A DNA stretch of 64,000 bases, taken from NCBI GenBank assembly GCA_003225295.1, contig QHYZ01000069.1:1-64000 (forward strand). The letters run 5' to 3'. The DNA comes from Acidobacteriota bacterium (GTDB lineage Bacteria; Acidobacteriota; Terriglobia; Acidiferrales; UBA7541). The notes under the pieces were generated by a model, which saw nothing but the letters and a program-made list of their open reading frames with translations, was not told where the DNA came from and made no database searches. Below, piece after piece: positions 35,325 through 43,014 of the stretch (position 1 is its first letter; every line of letters begins with the position of its first letter). The position numbers were made by a program, and so were the translations under genes.

Positions 35325-36035
35325 CTATACCAGTAATGGCGGAATCAGTCCCCCCAAACCCACTACCGATTGCGGTGTCTCACTTGTCTCCTTTCTCCCG
35401 CTTAGCTCCCACAAGGCCACCACCATGCCGGTGAATTCCCGCGTTAACTCTTTGATAGACTTACGCTTTTCCCACCAATGCTGGGGATCAAAGTCTCCGT
35501 CCCGCGCGCTGGCAATACGCACCTCCAAACCCTGCGGAAAAACTCGCCGGAATATATAGCGCGTGCGTCGCGTGTGAAAATTCGATGTCACCACGATTGC
35601 GCTGTGCCATTTTCTCTCTTTTGCGAGTCGCGCAAGTGCCTGCGCTTCTTCCAGCGTGCTATCCGCGTCGTGGGCAAACCGCACGATCTTATCCCTGGGC
35701 ACTCCGCGCTCGACCAAATCGTGTTCCATCAACTCCGCGATCCCTGCATTCGGCCGCAGGCGTCTTCCGCTCGCGACCATCACAGATGCCTTCCCCTCCC
35801 TGAACAATTCTGCTCCTCGCGTTGCCCGATCGGCGTAGAAATTATCGTCGCCTAAAACCATGACCGCGTCTGCTCTGTCGAGAGGATCCTCGATGATCCA
35901 CGATTCCGCCGTATAGCGGAGAATCGGACGCCTCACCAGGTACAATAGCGCGCAAAAAATCACAAAAAACAACAAAATGATCAAGTTAAGGAAGATTCCG
36001 CCTAATTCACCTGGATTCGCATGGCCATGCTTCAT
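35325..36035 (-). CDS. YdcF/DUF218-family protein
   Basis: A 236-residue protein with one N-terminal transmembrane helix (about 14-34, FLNLIILLFFVIFCALLYLV) and a DUF218 domain: DRADAVMVLGDDNFYADRATRGAEL, VMVASGRRLRP, DADSTLEEAQALARL and AIVVTSNFHTRRTRYIFRRVF. Relatives (SanA, YdcF, ElyC) influence envelope polysaccharide or peptidoglycan assembly. Four bases overlap with galT (ATGA), so it is coupled to that gene. The catalytic role of DUF218 remains unsettled. Confidence 0.88.
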   Translation of the reverse strand: MKHGHANPGELGGIFLNLIILLFFVIFCALLYLVRRPILRYTAESWIIEDPLDRADAVMVLGDDNFYADRATRGAELFREGKASVMVASGRRLRPNAGIAELMEHDLVERGVPRDKIVRFAHDADSTLEEAQALARLAKERKWHSAIVVTSNFHTRRTRYIFRRVFPQGLEVRIASARDGDFDPQHWWEKRKSIKELTREFTGMVVALWELSGRKETSETPQSVVGLGGLIPPLLV

Positions 36036-37012
36036 GAATTGGGGTCCAACGCTCGCAAGTTCGCGGCCGCCTGCTCCGGCAGTTCGGCGTTGAAATACAC
36101 CTCTTTGATGCTGTAAGACTTGCTGGTCTTTTCGACTATCGGAAGTATTTCGATATGCCAGTGGTAATCATCCGCCAGCGTCTTCCAGTAGCCCGCCAGT
36201 TCACCCTTTTTGTTCTTCGTATTGGGCGATGTGTGCACGACGAGATGATATGCCAGTGACATTTTCTCCAGCCGGCGCAATACCCGCCCCAGTAGCGCCG
36301 CCAACTGCCTGCGGTTCGATCCTGGCCGCGGCTGCTCGAACAAATGATTGTGCGGCCGGTGCATCAGCCACACCTCGTATGGCACGCGCGACGCATACGG
36401 GCACAGCGCATAGTAATCTCCCTGCACGTCCACGATGCGCTTCCCCTGCTTCTCCTCCTGCCGCACTGTGTCGCAGAAAATACAGCGCTCTTTATCTTTG
36501 AACCATTCGTGCGCGGAGCTGAGTTCGTATTTGATTCGCCGCGGCACGAAGATCGTCGCCGTCACCTGCGAGTGTGCATGCGACCATTCTTCTCCCGCCA
36601 GCGCACCCTGATTCTTAAATACACTGACATACTTAAACCGCGCGTCCTTCTTCAAATCAGCGATACGCGACGCCCACACGCATAAGACGCGCTCGATCTC
36701 TTCGTCGCTGAACTGCGACATTCGCTTGTCGTGGAGCGGCGTCTCCACCACGACCTCGTGGGCGCCAAGAGCCACCATCTTGTCGTACATCCCTTCGGCC
36801 AGGCGTCCGGGATCCCCTTCAACGTGATAGAGCGGATGCGGATGGGGCAACACGCGCACCTGCCATGCCCCTTCCGCCGGCCACGTCAGAATGGACCGCA
36901 GCTTCTCGATCTTGGCCGGCTCCAGCGGGCATTCCTCCGGCGCAGCGGCAAGTGCTTCTCCCTGTCCCAGGATGACCCAGCTTTGTGTGATGGGATCTCT
37001 GCGAAGTTCCAT
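36032..37012 (-). CDS. galT: Galactose-1-phosphate uridylyltransferase family protein
   Basis: A 326-residue HIT-superfamily nucleotidyltransferase. It begins MELRRDPITQSWVILGQG, as GalT proteins do, and contains EVVVETPLHD, the active-site histidine triad variant EEWSHAHSQVTA, a zinc-type CIFC pair, and HWHIEILPIVEKTSK. The enzyme moves UMP (or AMP in the related ADP-glucose phosphorylase) between hexose-1-phosphates. The nucleotide preference cannot be read. It sits between nuoI (9 bases upstream) and ydcF (4-base overlap), an operon linking sugar-nucleotide metabolism with an envelope protein. Confidence 0.85.
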   Translation of the reverse strand: MELRRDPITQSWVILGQGEALAAAPEECPLEPAKIEKLRSILTWPAEGAWQVRVLPHPHPLYHVEGDPGRLAEGMYDKMVALGAHEVVVETPLHDKRMSQFSDEEIERVLCVWASRIADLKKDARFKYVSVFKNQGALAGEEWSHAHSQVTATIFVPRRIKYELSSAHEWFKDKERCIFCDTVRQEEKQGKRIVDVQGDYYALCPYASRVPYEVWLMHRPHNHLFEQPRPGSNRRQLAALLGRVLRRLEKMSLAYHLVVHTSPNTKNKKGELAGYWKTLADDYHWHIEILPIVEKTSKSYSIKEVYFNAELPEQAAANLRALDPNS

Positions 37013-37021
37013 TCGGTATCT

Positions 37022-37477
37022 TCAGCGGGTATAGCGGGCAGGCGTGGGCCCCTGTTCGAGGCGGTGACGGTCCCAGATCGCGCCTTCCCGCGTGAAGTAG
37101 GCCATCTCGAAATCTTGCGTCAGTTCCAGCGCGTCCACGGGGCAAGCATCTTCGCAGAGTCCGCAGAACATGCACCGCGAGGTATCGTAAGTGAAGTGTG
37201 TGAGCACTTTCCTCCGCGTCGCGTCGTCACGTTGCCAGCCCACTACGATTAGGTTTTCCGGGCAGGCTAAGGCGCACAAATTGCAGCCTATACACAACGT
37301 CTCGCCCGTCTCGGGGTTATTGTTGAGCCGCGGCGCCCCACGAAAGCGCTCCGCAATCATCGGCCGTTCCAGCGGATACTGCTCGGTGACAATATTCTTG
37401 GGATGTTGCGCCCGGAAAGTAACCGCGAGGCCCTTCAAAAAATCCACTTGAAACAACCGCTCCAGGAGTTCCCGCAT
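37022..37477 (-). CDS. nuoI: NuoI-like 8Fe ferredoxin subunit of complex I
   Basis: A protein of about 151 residues with two complete 4Fe-4S motifs, CIGCNLCALACP and CMFCGLCEDACP, preceded by the NuoI N-terminal pattern LLERLFQVDFLKGLAVTFRA and YPLERPMIAERFRGAPRL. It would form the N6a/N6b clusters at the junction of the peripheral and membrane arms of NADH:quinone oxidoreductase. No other nuo genes are in the window. Here it stands alone, nine bases before galT. The frame extends to a TTG at 37516, but ATG at 37477 starts at the usual family position. It may be a second nuoI copy or a ferredoxin serving another complex. Confidence 0.85.
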   Translation of the reverse strand: MRELLERLFQVDFLKGLAVTFRAQHPKNIVTEQYPLERPMIAERFRGAPRLNNNPETGETLCIGCNLCALACPENLIVVGWQRDDATRRKVLTHFTYDTSRCMFCGLCEDACPVDALELTQDFEMAYFTREGAIWDRHRLEQGPTPARYTR

Positions 37478-37671
37478 GCGCTTAGTGTGTTTCCCCACTC
37501 CGTAATTGTCAAGCAACTGCTTTTATCTCTTTCTTCTCTATCCGCTACTTCTCCGCGTTAATGCCTCCGTTCTCTGCCCTCTTTGTTCTCTTCGTGCCTG
37601 GTGCCTCCCTCGACCCAGCAGTTTGTTAATTTCGTTTCCCCACGTTTCCGCATGTTATTCTCTCGCCGACG

Positions 37672-38124
37672 ATGGATGTTGACATCCAGTTCATGCAAGA
37701 AGCACTCGCTGAAGCGCGTTCCGCTGCCGAGGCCGGCGAAGTCCCCGTCGGCGCCCTACTCGTCCACGACGGCAAGATCCTTTCCCGTTCTGGCAACCGC
37801 ACCATGCGCGATTGCGACCCCACTGCCCACGCTGAAATCGTCAGTCTGCGAGAAGCGGCCCGCCGGCTTGGCAACTACCGCCTTCCTGATACCACCCTCT
37901 ACGTCACCATTGAGCCCTGCAGTATGTGCGCGGGCGCCCTCGTCCAAGCCCGCATCCCGCGCCTTGTCTTCGGCGCCGACGATCCCAAAGGCGGCGCCGT
38001 CCGCTCCTGCTTCGAAATCCTCTCCCACCCGCGGCTCAACCACCAGGTAGAAGTCACCGCCGGCGTTCTGGCCGCTGACTGCGCCGCCATCATCCAGTGT
38101 TTCTTCGCTAAACGCCGCGGTTAG
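37672..38124 (+). CDS. tadA: tRNA-specific adenosine deaminase TadA
   Basis: A 150-residue zinc deaminase that converts A34 to inosine in tRNA-Arg(ACG). It has the zinc-binding THAEI histidine with catalytic Glu (DPTAHAEIVSLREAA) and the PCSMC cysteine pair (TIEPCSMCAGAL). VPVGALLVHDGKILSRSGN and RLVFGADDPKGGA complete the TadA-type pattern. Length fits the family. It is transcribed toward the tRNA-Ser gene 149 bases downstream. Confidence 0.93.
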   Translation: MDVDIQFMQEALAEARSAAEAGEVPVGALLVHDGKILSRSGNRTMRDCDPTAHAEIVSLREAARRLGNYRLPDTTLYVTIEPCSMCAGALVQARIPRLVFGADDPKGGAVRSCFEILSHPRLNHQVEVTAGVLAADCAAIIQCFFAKRRG

Positions 38125-38272
38125 CAAGCGCTCTTCGGGATTTTCGCGATGCCCCGCCGTCCATGGTCATTTTGCAGACTTAGGTTTGTTCTGCGCAAGC
38201 ACTTGCAAACGGTCCGCCCTCGGATTGCCGAACAACGCAGCGCTCTGCTACGATAAAGCCTGCAATGGCCGC

Positions 38273-38362
<90 letters not shown>

Positions 38363-38538
38363 CTTCTGCAAAGTCATTGATTTTCCTTCCCTTGAATTCA
38401 TGGTGTCTGTGTTGGTGGCTGACGTGCGGGGCTGCGAGTGTAAACGCCGAACTTATAGCCATGTGAAGCTGTCTCAGAAATCTTTGTTTACGCGGCCTTT
38501 GGAGTAAACATCGAGAAACGGTGGTCACCCGAAGTGAC

Positions 38539-38567
38539 GTGGTGGAGAGGGCAGCACTCTCACCCAC
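38539..38567 (-). repeat. tRNA-Ser 3'-end-like fragment
   Basis: Read on the minus strand this 29-base stretch starts GTGGGT, contains CCTCTCC and ends CCAC. It matches the T-arm/acceptor end of the tRNA-Ser (from GTGGG to CCAC) at about 21 of 29 positions by eye, with no body of a tRNA attached. A related stretch in the same orientation lies at 63191-63219. Confidence 0.45.
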
Positions 38568-38671
38568 GTTCCATGATGGAGTATTGGGGTGCCACCCGGG
38601 GTCCATGACGTACGCACAAATGTACTGACGCATTTCATTTCAACAGATATGCTGTCTTGTCGCGACTTGCT

Positions 38672-38947
38672 ATGCGATTCATCTGGGATGAGAACAACAA
38701 CCGCCAAAATCTTCACAAGCACTATGTTCGCTTTGAAATTGCCGTTCTCGTTTTCAACGATCCCTACGCGATTACGCAGCGTGACATCATTTTTGAGGAT
38801 GAGGAACGTTGGATAACGGTCGGAGCCATAGGGCCGGGTTCGATTCTATTGGTCGTTCATACTTTTTATGAGGAACACGACGAGGAAGTCAAAGGAGCAG
38901 AAGCGAGACATCCGAGCTATAGCCGCAAAAAGAGACGAAGACATTGA
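38672..38947 (+). CDS. brnT: BrnT-family type II toxin (ribonuclease)
   Basis: About 91 residues with the BrnT pattern: RFIWDENNNRQNLHKHYVRF, AVLVFNDPYAI, EDEERWITVGAIGPGS and LLVVHTFYEE. BrnT is a RelE-like-fold ribonuclease neutralised by BrnA. The family normally ends with an IISARxATxxER segment. Here the C-terminus is VKGAEARHPSYSRKKRRR, basic but diverged, so activity is uncertain. ATG at 38672 is chosen because it begins the family core. The downstream brnA overlaps and is truncated. The gene lies 310 bases after tRNA-Ser inside the accessory segment. Confidence 0.8.
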   Translation: MRFIWDENNNRQNLHKHYVRFEIAVLVFNDPYAITQRDIIFEDEERWITVGAIGPGSILLVVHTFYEEHDEEVKGAEARHPSYSRKKRRRH

Positions 38948-39200
38948 TTTCTCGGACGCTCCCGCGGTTGTCAATTGGAGCGAGGCCGAAATCGGGAAGT
39001 TCTATCGCCCAACGAAGAAGCTTGTTACGATGCGTCTAGATTCCGACGTCATCGCATGGCTCAAAGCCGATGGCCGCGGTTACCAGACCAAAGCGAATTG
39101 GCTGTTGTGACACGCCATGCTTCACTACACGAGAGAAAAGAGTCTTAGCGAGGGTGAAGGCTTCCGCCGGAAGATCGCGCAACAGGAAGGAAAGGCTTGA
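38868..39200 (+). pseudogene. brnA: BrnA-family antitoxin, truncated by a nonsense codon
   Basis: The frame reads KRDEDIDFSDAPAVVNWSEA, FYRPTKKLVTMRLDSDVIAW and LKADGRGYQTKANWLL, a BrnA antitoxin with its ribbon-helix-helix DNA-binding region. It then meets TGA at 39108-39110. The same frame continues HAMLHYTREKS to a second stop at 39200. BrnA proteins continue after RLLR with a few residues such as HAM, so a CGA to TGA change explains the stop, and the preceding TGG may be a mutated CGG. The last helix of the DNA-binding fold may be lost. Overlaps brnT by 80 bases. Confidence 0.7.
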
Positions 39201-39300
39201 TCATGCCGAGCCAGAGAAGCGTGAGAGCGAGGACCGGGCGGTTTCAAGAATGAAGGGCTGGCAGCACCACTCTGTTCGACCGATCACTAGCCGCACCGGT

Positions 39301-39654
39301 TCATCCTGCGGCGCGTAATGACTTCGCGAAGCTCTGGATGGCAGCTGATTCGCTGTCGTAGGTATCGAAGACAGTCAATAGTCTCGTCATCTGCAGTACC
39401 TCGCGAAATCTTGACCACACGTTCGCCAGCTTCAACGCGGCGTCGTGCGAGCGCGCACTGTTGAAGCAAGCCACCAGCACACCTACACCCGTACTATCAA
39501 TGTAGTTAACATTCGCAACGTTCAAGACGATCTTCTTTTTCCCCGCCATGAGCAGCTCTTTGATCTTTTCGCGGAACGCGTTGCTTTCCTCCCCCAACAC
39601 GATTTCGCCTTTCATGCCCACAACAGTAATGCCGTTCAATTCTTGTTCCGTCAT
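39301..39654 (-). CDS. STAS-domain anti-sigma-factor antagonist
   Basis: A 117-residue SpoIIAA/RsbV-like protein: TEQELNGITVVGMKGEIVLG, KKKIVLNVANVNYIDSTGVG, ALKLANVWSRFREVLQMTRL and FDTYDSESAAIQSF. The phosphorylatable serine is in DSTG (Ser54 from the chosen start). Dephosphorylated proteins of this type bind anti-sigma kinases and free the sigma factor. Its ATG overlaps the stop of the SpoIIE-phosphatase gene (TAATG), so the two are translationally coupled: the phosphatase probably dephosphorylates this serine. No RsbW-type kinase is encoded next to it. Confidence 0.9.
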   Translation of the reverse strand: MTEQELNGITVVGMKGEIVLGEESNAFREKIKELLMAGKKKIVLNVANVNYIDSTGVGVLVACFNSARSHDAALKLANVWSRFREVLQMTRLLTVFDTYDSESAAIQSFAKSLRAAG

Positions 39655-41087
39655 TATGAGTGCCAATGGTCTGTCCTTTTTGAGAAGTTCTGTCTTCGTT
39701 GGGCGGATCGCCCCACCAGGGGGGCACTTCGGCCGAGAGCATTTGAGGCACGCATCGCCGTTGCGGGCCTCACTGATGTAGTTGATAAGCTTGCCCCACG
39801 ATAGTGCACGGCGAGAACGGCGATGTCATCCGATTGCGGCGCGCCTTCCGTAAAGGCCCGCACCCCAGCACGGACGGCCTCGGCGAGGTCATCCACCGTC
39901 TGGCCAGGGAACTCCTGCAAGAGCCGGCGAAGCCCAGCCTCCCCGAAAAACTCACTGCTCCTGTTTTTCGCCTCGGGGATACCGTCCGTGTATATCAGTA
40001 GGAAGTTGCCTACCTCCATCTGAGTCGTCCCGCGAGTATACTGCGCATCGGAAAACATGCCGACCGGAAAATTCGATGACTCGAGGCTTTCCACCTTCCC
40101 CGAGCAGCGGCGAATCAGGGCCGGTACGTGACCTGCATTCACGTAATCCAAGCGCCCGGACGAATCGAGGATGGCATAGAAGAGGGTAGCGTACCAGTCT
40201 TCGGGACTGCGCTCGCACAAATATCGGTTCACCCGCGAGACGACTTCCTCCGGTGGAAAATCCAGAGCACCGATGGTCACAAATAGACCCTGCAGCAAGC
40301 TGGCAAGTAACGACGCCGGAATTCCCTTGCCCGCAATGTCGCCGACAAGCAATCCATGGCATCTGTCTGAGAGCTTAACAACATCGAGGCAATCGCCGCC
40401 GACCGCGTGGCACTCGACTGTGAAGCCAGTGACTTCGAGTTCCGGGACCCGAGGAAACTGGGCTGGTTGCATCTGTCGTTGGATTTGGCCTGTAATCTCC
40501 ACCTCGTGATCCAAACGAGCTTTTTCGCACAAAGCTGCGAAGAGCGCTGCGTTCTCGACGACCATGACAACCTTGCGAGTAAGCATTCGCAGAGCCTCGC
40601 GGTCGAGATGGAAGAACGGCCAGCTGCTATCTAGATAGAGGAGACCAAGCAACTCGCTTTGGCGTCCTGCGACGGTCGCATCGAGTGCTTCAGCGAGAGG
40701 CAGCTTGTCAACCGGAATCACCAGTATGGAGTGCAATCCGAGCGCCCCGATACTCCCCTGTCGAGCCGTAGATGAGTCTTTCTCGTCTTCAGTGACGATG
40801 AGTTCTCGACGGGAACCCATGACGCGCCTCAGGACGCCCTGGGAGATCTGTACCTGATGCAGCGGAAGTGAGACCCGCTGTGCGTCACGCGCCACCGTGA
40901 CCTCGAGGTTGCCGGAAGATATCGCGAGTAGCAACACTCCTTGCTGCGCGTGCGTAAGCTCAATTGCCGCGTCAACAATGGTAGTCAGTGCGTCTTCAAG
41001 TGCCGGGCGTGCAACGCCTGTACGCGCCAGCACACCGAGGTGATGTTCGACTTGAGTTTCAGGCGGGGGAACCATCATCAGCGTCAC
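39654..41087 (-). CDS. GAF-domain SpoIIE/RsbU-type PP2C phosphatase
   Basis: A 477-residue soluble sensor phosphatase. Residues about 25-185 form a GAF domain (LTTIVDAAIELTHAQQGVLL to LGLLYLDSSWPFFHLD). A short coiled linker (ARLDHEVEITGQIQRQMQP) leads to a PPM phosphatase domain (about 205-430) with metal aspartates in VGGDCLDVV, LVGDIAGKGIPAS, IYTDGIPEAKN and QSDDIAVLAV. The basic Ser/Arg-rich tail (after about 435) is low complexity. Likely substrate is the phospho-STAS protein encoded immediately downstream. The GTG start at 41087 has AGGAG eight bases upstream. Confidence 0.92.
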   Translation of the reverse strand: MTLMMVPPPETQVEHHLGVLARTGVARPALEDALTTIVDAAIELTHAQQGVLLLAISSGNLEVTVARDAQRVSLPLHQVQISQGVLRRVMGSRRELIVTEDEKDSSTARQGSIGALGLHSILVIPVDKLPLAEALDATVAGRQSELLGLLYLDSSWPFFHLDREALRMLTRKVVMVVENAALFAALCEKARLDHEVEITGQIQRQMQPAQFPRVPELEVTGFTVECHAVGGDCLDVVKLSDRCHGLLVGDIAGKGIPASLLASLLQGLFVTIGALDFPPEEVVSRVNRYLCERSPEDWYATLFYAILDSSGRLDYVNAGHVPALIRRCSGKVESLESSNFPVGMFSDAQYTRGTTQMEVGNFLLIYTDGIPEAKNRSSEFFGEAGLRRLLQEFPGQTVDDLAEAVRAGVRAFTEGAPQSDDIAVLAVHYRGASLSTTSVRPATAMRASNALGRSAPLVGRSAQRRQNFSKRTDHWHS

Positions 41088-41651
41088 GGATTTGTCTCCT
41101 CCAGCTAAGCATTTTCGTCATTTCAGATTCAGTTGCTCGCTGAATCTCGAGTCTGTCTCGTGACCGCACGGAATTGAGTGCCTACTTCTGTCACGGACAT
41201 CATTTCAGAACATCGTTGGTTGCGTTTCTTCGTGGGCCGACGAAGGAGGCTAGGAGATTAAGCTGGGGGCAACTTCAAAGAATGCTCTAAGTGCCCGACC
41301 TTAACGCACGGGAGGGGCTCAAGTCAACCAAAACAAGCGATCAGAGGAAAGATGGCTTGTTTCGCCCCAATTTCGCCCGCAAATCGGATTGACAGTGCGC
41401 CTACGGCGCAGATGCTGATATGTTTATATTTTCCGGCGAGCCTTCAAAAAAATACAGATTCAGATGATCGCTGACATGAACTGAAGGCTTGGTGTTCTTT
41501 AGTGTCTGTTCAGGCCCGAAATTGGTGCTATTTTAAGCGGAACAGTTTAAAGAGTTGCAGTATGCGAGATCATAGAAACCGCCAATATCCGCGAGGGTTT
41601 CATGCATGTTGCTGAAAAGATGATACGATACGAAAAGCGGCTGGGTGAGTG
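41088..41651. other. Long non-coding stretch upstream of the phosphatase
   Basis: 564 bases without a supportable gene. Base composition becomes more AT-rich near 41400-41600 (runs such as TTTATATTTT and AAAAAAA), unlike neighbouring coding DNA. It ends at the tRNA-Ser-derived repeat. Confidence 0.55.
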
Positions 41652-41672
41652 TCCCAGCCTCTCCGCCACTTC
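41652..41672 (+). repeat. Direct copy of the tRNA-Ser 3' end (candidate att site)
   Basis: This stretch matches 38346-38366 (T arm, acceptor, CCA and four flanking bases) at 20 of 21 positions, including an exact 14-mer CTCTCCGCCACTTC (41659-41672). Just before it, CTGGG-TGAGTGT-CCCAG (41641-41657) can form a T-arm-like hairpin, but no tRNA body is attached. The same orientation as the tRNA gene makes the pair look like attachment sites bounding 3.3 kb. Confidence 0.6.
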
Positions 41673-41873
41673 CGCGGTTTCCAGCAAGCCTTGTTTCGAA
41701 ACTGGCTAGTGTTCGAGGCGACGTCCCGCGCAGCTTCGGCCGCTATGCATGGACGAGGAGAACCCGCTGCATTCTCCCAGCAACAACTCGACAAAGAACT
41801 CTTCATTCCCTTCAGAATGGTTTAAGAAAGTGGCACCATGGAATCGACGAAATAGACTGGAAAGAGGTGAGGC

Positions 41874-42434
41874 ATGAACTGCGGAACGCGCCTCGGATTA
41901 ACCGTTCTCTCGATGTGCGCTTACGGCTTCGCTCAAAAGAAAGACCCGGAGATGGCCAAGATTTTTGCCGCCTCGCAATATGTCTTCGTTGAGACCATCT
42001 ACGGTCCACTGGAGACGACCACCCTGGACTCCCGAGTGTCGCCCGAAGACCGCAGAGCCGTCTTCAATGTAGAGGATGCTGTCCGTTCCTGGGGCCGCTA
42101 CCGACTCACCCTCAACCGCGGCGACGCTGAATTGGTATTCGTTGTTCGCAAGGGGCAGCTCCTCGCCGCGAACATCGGGATAAAGATTTCAGGCGTACCT
42201 AACCCGCGTGGCGGGCCTTCCCAACGCGGGACGTCGGGTGAAGCCAGCGCCGAAGTCGGCCCTGCGCACGATCTCCTCGTTGTGTATGCCAAGAATCCGG
42301 ATGGCTCGCTCGGCGGCCCTCTTTGGAACCGCACTCTCGATCATGGCCTGGATGCGCCCGGTCTCCCGCTGTTCAAGAAGTTCAAGGACGAAGTCGAAGC
42401 ATCATCCAAGACGCAAACAAAGAAAACGCCGTAG
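41874..42434 (+). CDS. Hypothetical secreted protein
   Basis: A 186-residue protein with a short signal-type N-terminus (LGLTVLSMCAYGFAQ). The mature part starts KKDPEMAKIFAASQYVFVET and contains a beta-rich region (YRLTLNRGDAELVFVVRKG), a glycine/serine loop and LLVVYAKNPDGSLGGPLWN. A C-terminal KKFKDEVEASSKTQTKK tail ends it. No family name can be given, but its pattern is familiar from acidobacterial secreted proteins. GAGGTG four bases before ATG supports the start. It is convergent with msrA. Confidence 0.65.
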   Translation: MNCGTRLGLTVLSMCAYGFAQKKDPEMAKIFAASQYVFVETIYGPLETTTLDSRVSPEDRRAVFNVEDAVRSWGRYRLTLNRGDAELVFVVRKGQLLAANIGIKISGVPNPRGGPSQRGTSGEASAEVGPAHDLLVVYAKNPDGSLGGPLWNRTLDHGLDAPGLPLFKKFKDEVEASSKTQTKKTP

Positions 42435-42452
42435 TTCTAGCACTCTCAGGTT

Positions 42453-42926
42453 TCAAAAGTGGCAGGACGCCACGCCGCGCTTCTGCAGATATTTCTGGTG
42501 GTACTCTTCAGCAGGATAGAACGTGCTTGCCTGCGCGATCTCCGTCGCGATTGGCCGTTTGAATTTGCCGCTGGCGTCGAGTGCTGCGCGTGATTTCTTT
42601 GCCGCCGCTTCCTGCTCCGGCGAATGAAAGAAGATCGCCGTGCGATACTGCGTGCCGAAGTCCGGACCCTGTCGGTTCACTTGTGTCGGGTCGTGAGCCT
42701 GCCAGAAAATGTCGAGCAACTGCTCATAACTTACTTTTGCCGGATCGAATGTCACCTGCACCACTTCCGCATGCCCCGTTTCATCCGTGCAAACGTCTTT
42801 GTAGGTCGGATTCGGCATGTCCCCGCCACTGTAGCCTACGGCCGTGTCAATCACACCGGGGACGCGCTGAAACGTCGCCTCCACACCCCAAAAGCACCCC
42901 GCGCCAAACGTCGCTATCTCTGCCAT
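42453..42926 (-). CDS. msrA: Peptide methionine-S-sulfoxide reductase MsrA
   Basis: A 157-residue repair enzyme that reduces methionine-S-sulfoxide in proteins. The catalytic motif [13 protein letters not shown] (Cys11 from the chosen start), [53 protein letters not shown] and [13 protein letters not shown] are all typical. ATG at 42926 has AAGGAG eight bases upstream and is preferred to 42935. The short C-terminus (ASCHF) carries one cysteine that could act in recycling. Confidence 0.95.
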   Translation of the reverse strand: MAEIATFGAGCFWGVEATFQRVPGVIDTAVGYSGGDMPNPTYKDVCTDETGHAEVVQVTFDPAKVSYEQLLDIFWQAHDPTQVNRQGPDFGTQYRTAIFFHSPEQEAAAKKSRAALDASGKFKRPIATEIAQASTFYPAEEYHQKYLQKRGVASCHF

Positions 42927-43014
42927 GGATGTCACTCCTTGGAATCTAACTGTTTGCCCATTCTAACCTCAGCGATTAGATGCTGGTGCCGCGACCGGCG
43001 GTTCCAGAACGCCT

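Noticed and set aside
41600-41806. Minus-strand frame with KWRRGWDTHPA
   Set aside because: Antisense translation of the tRNA-Ser 3'-end copy at 41652-41672, not a protein gene.
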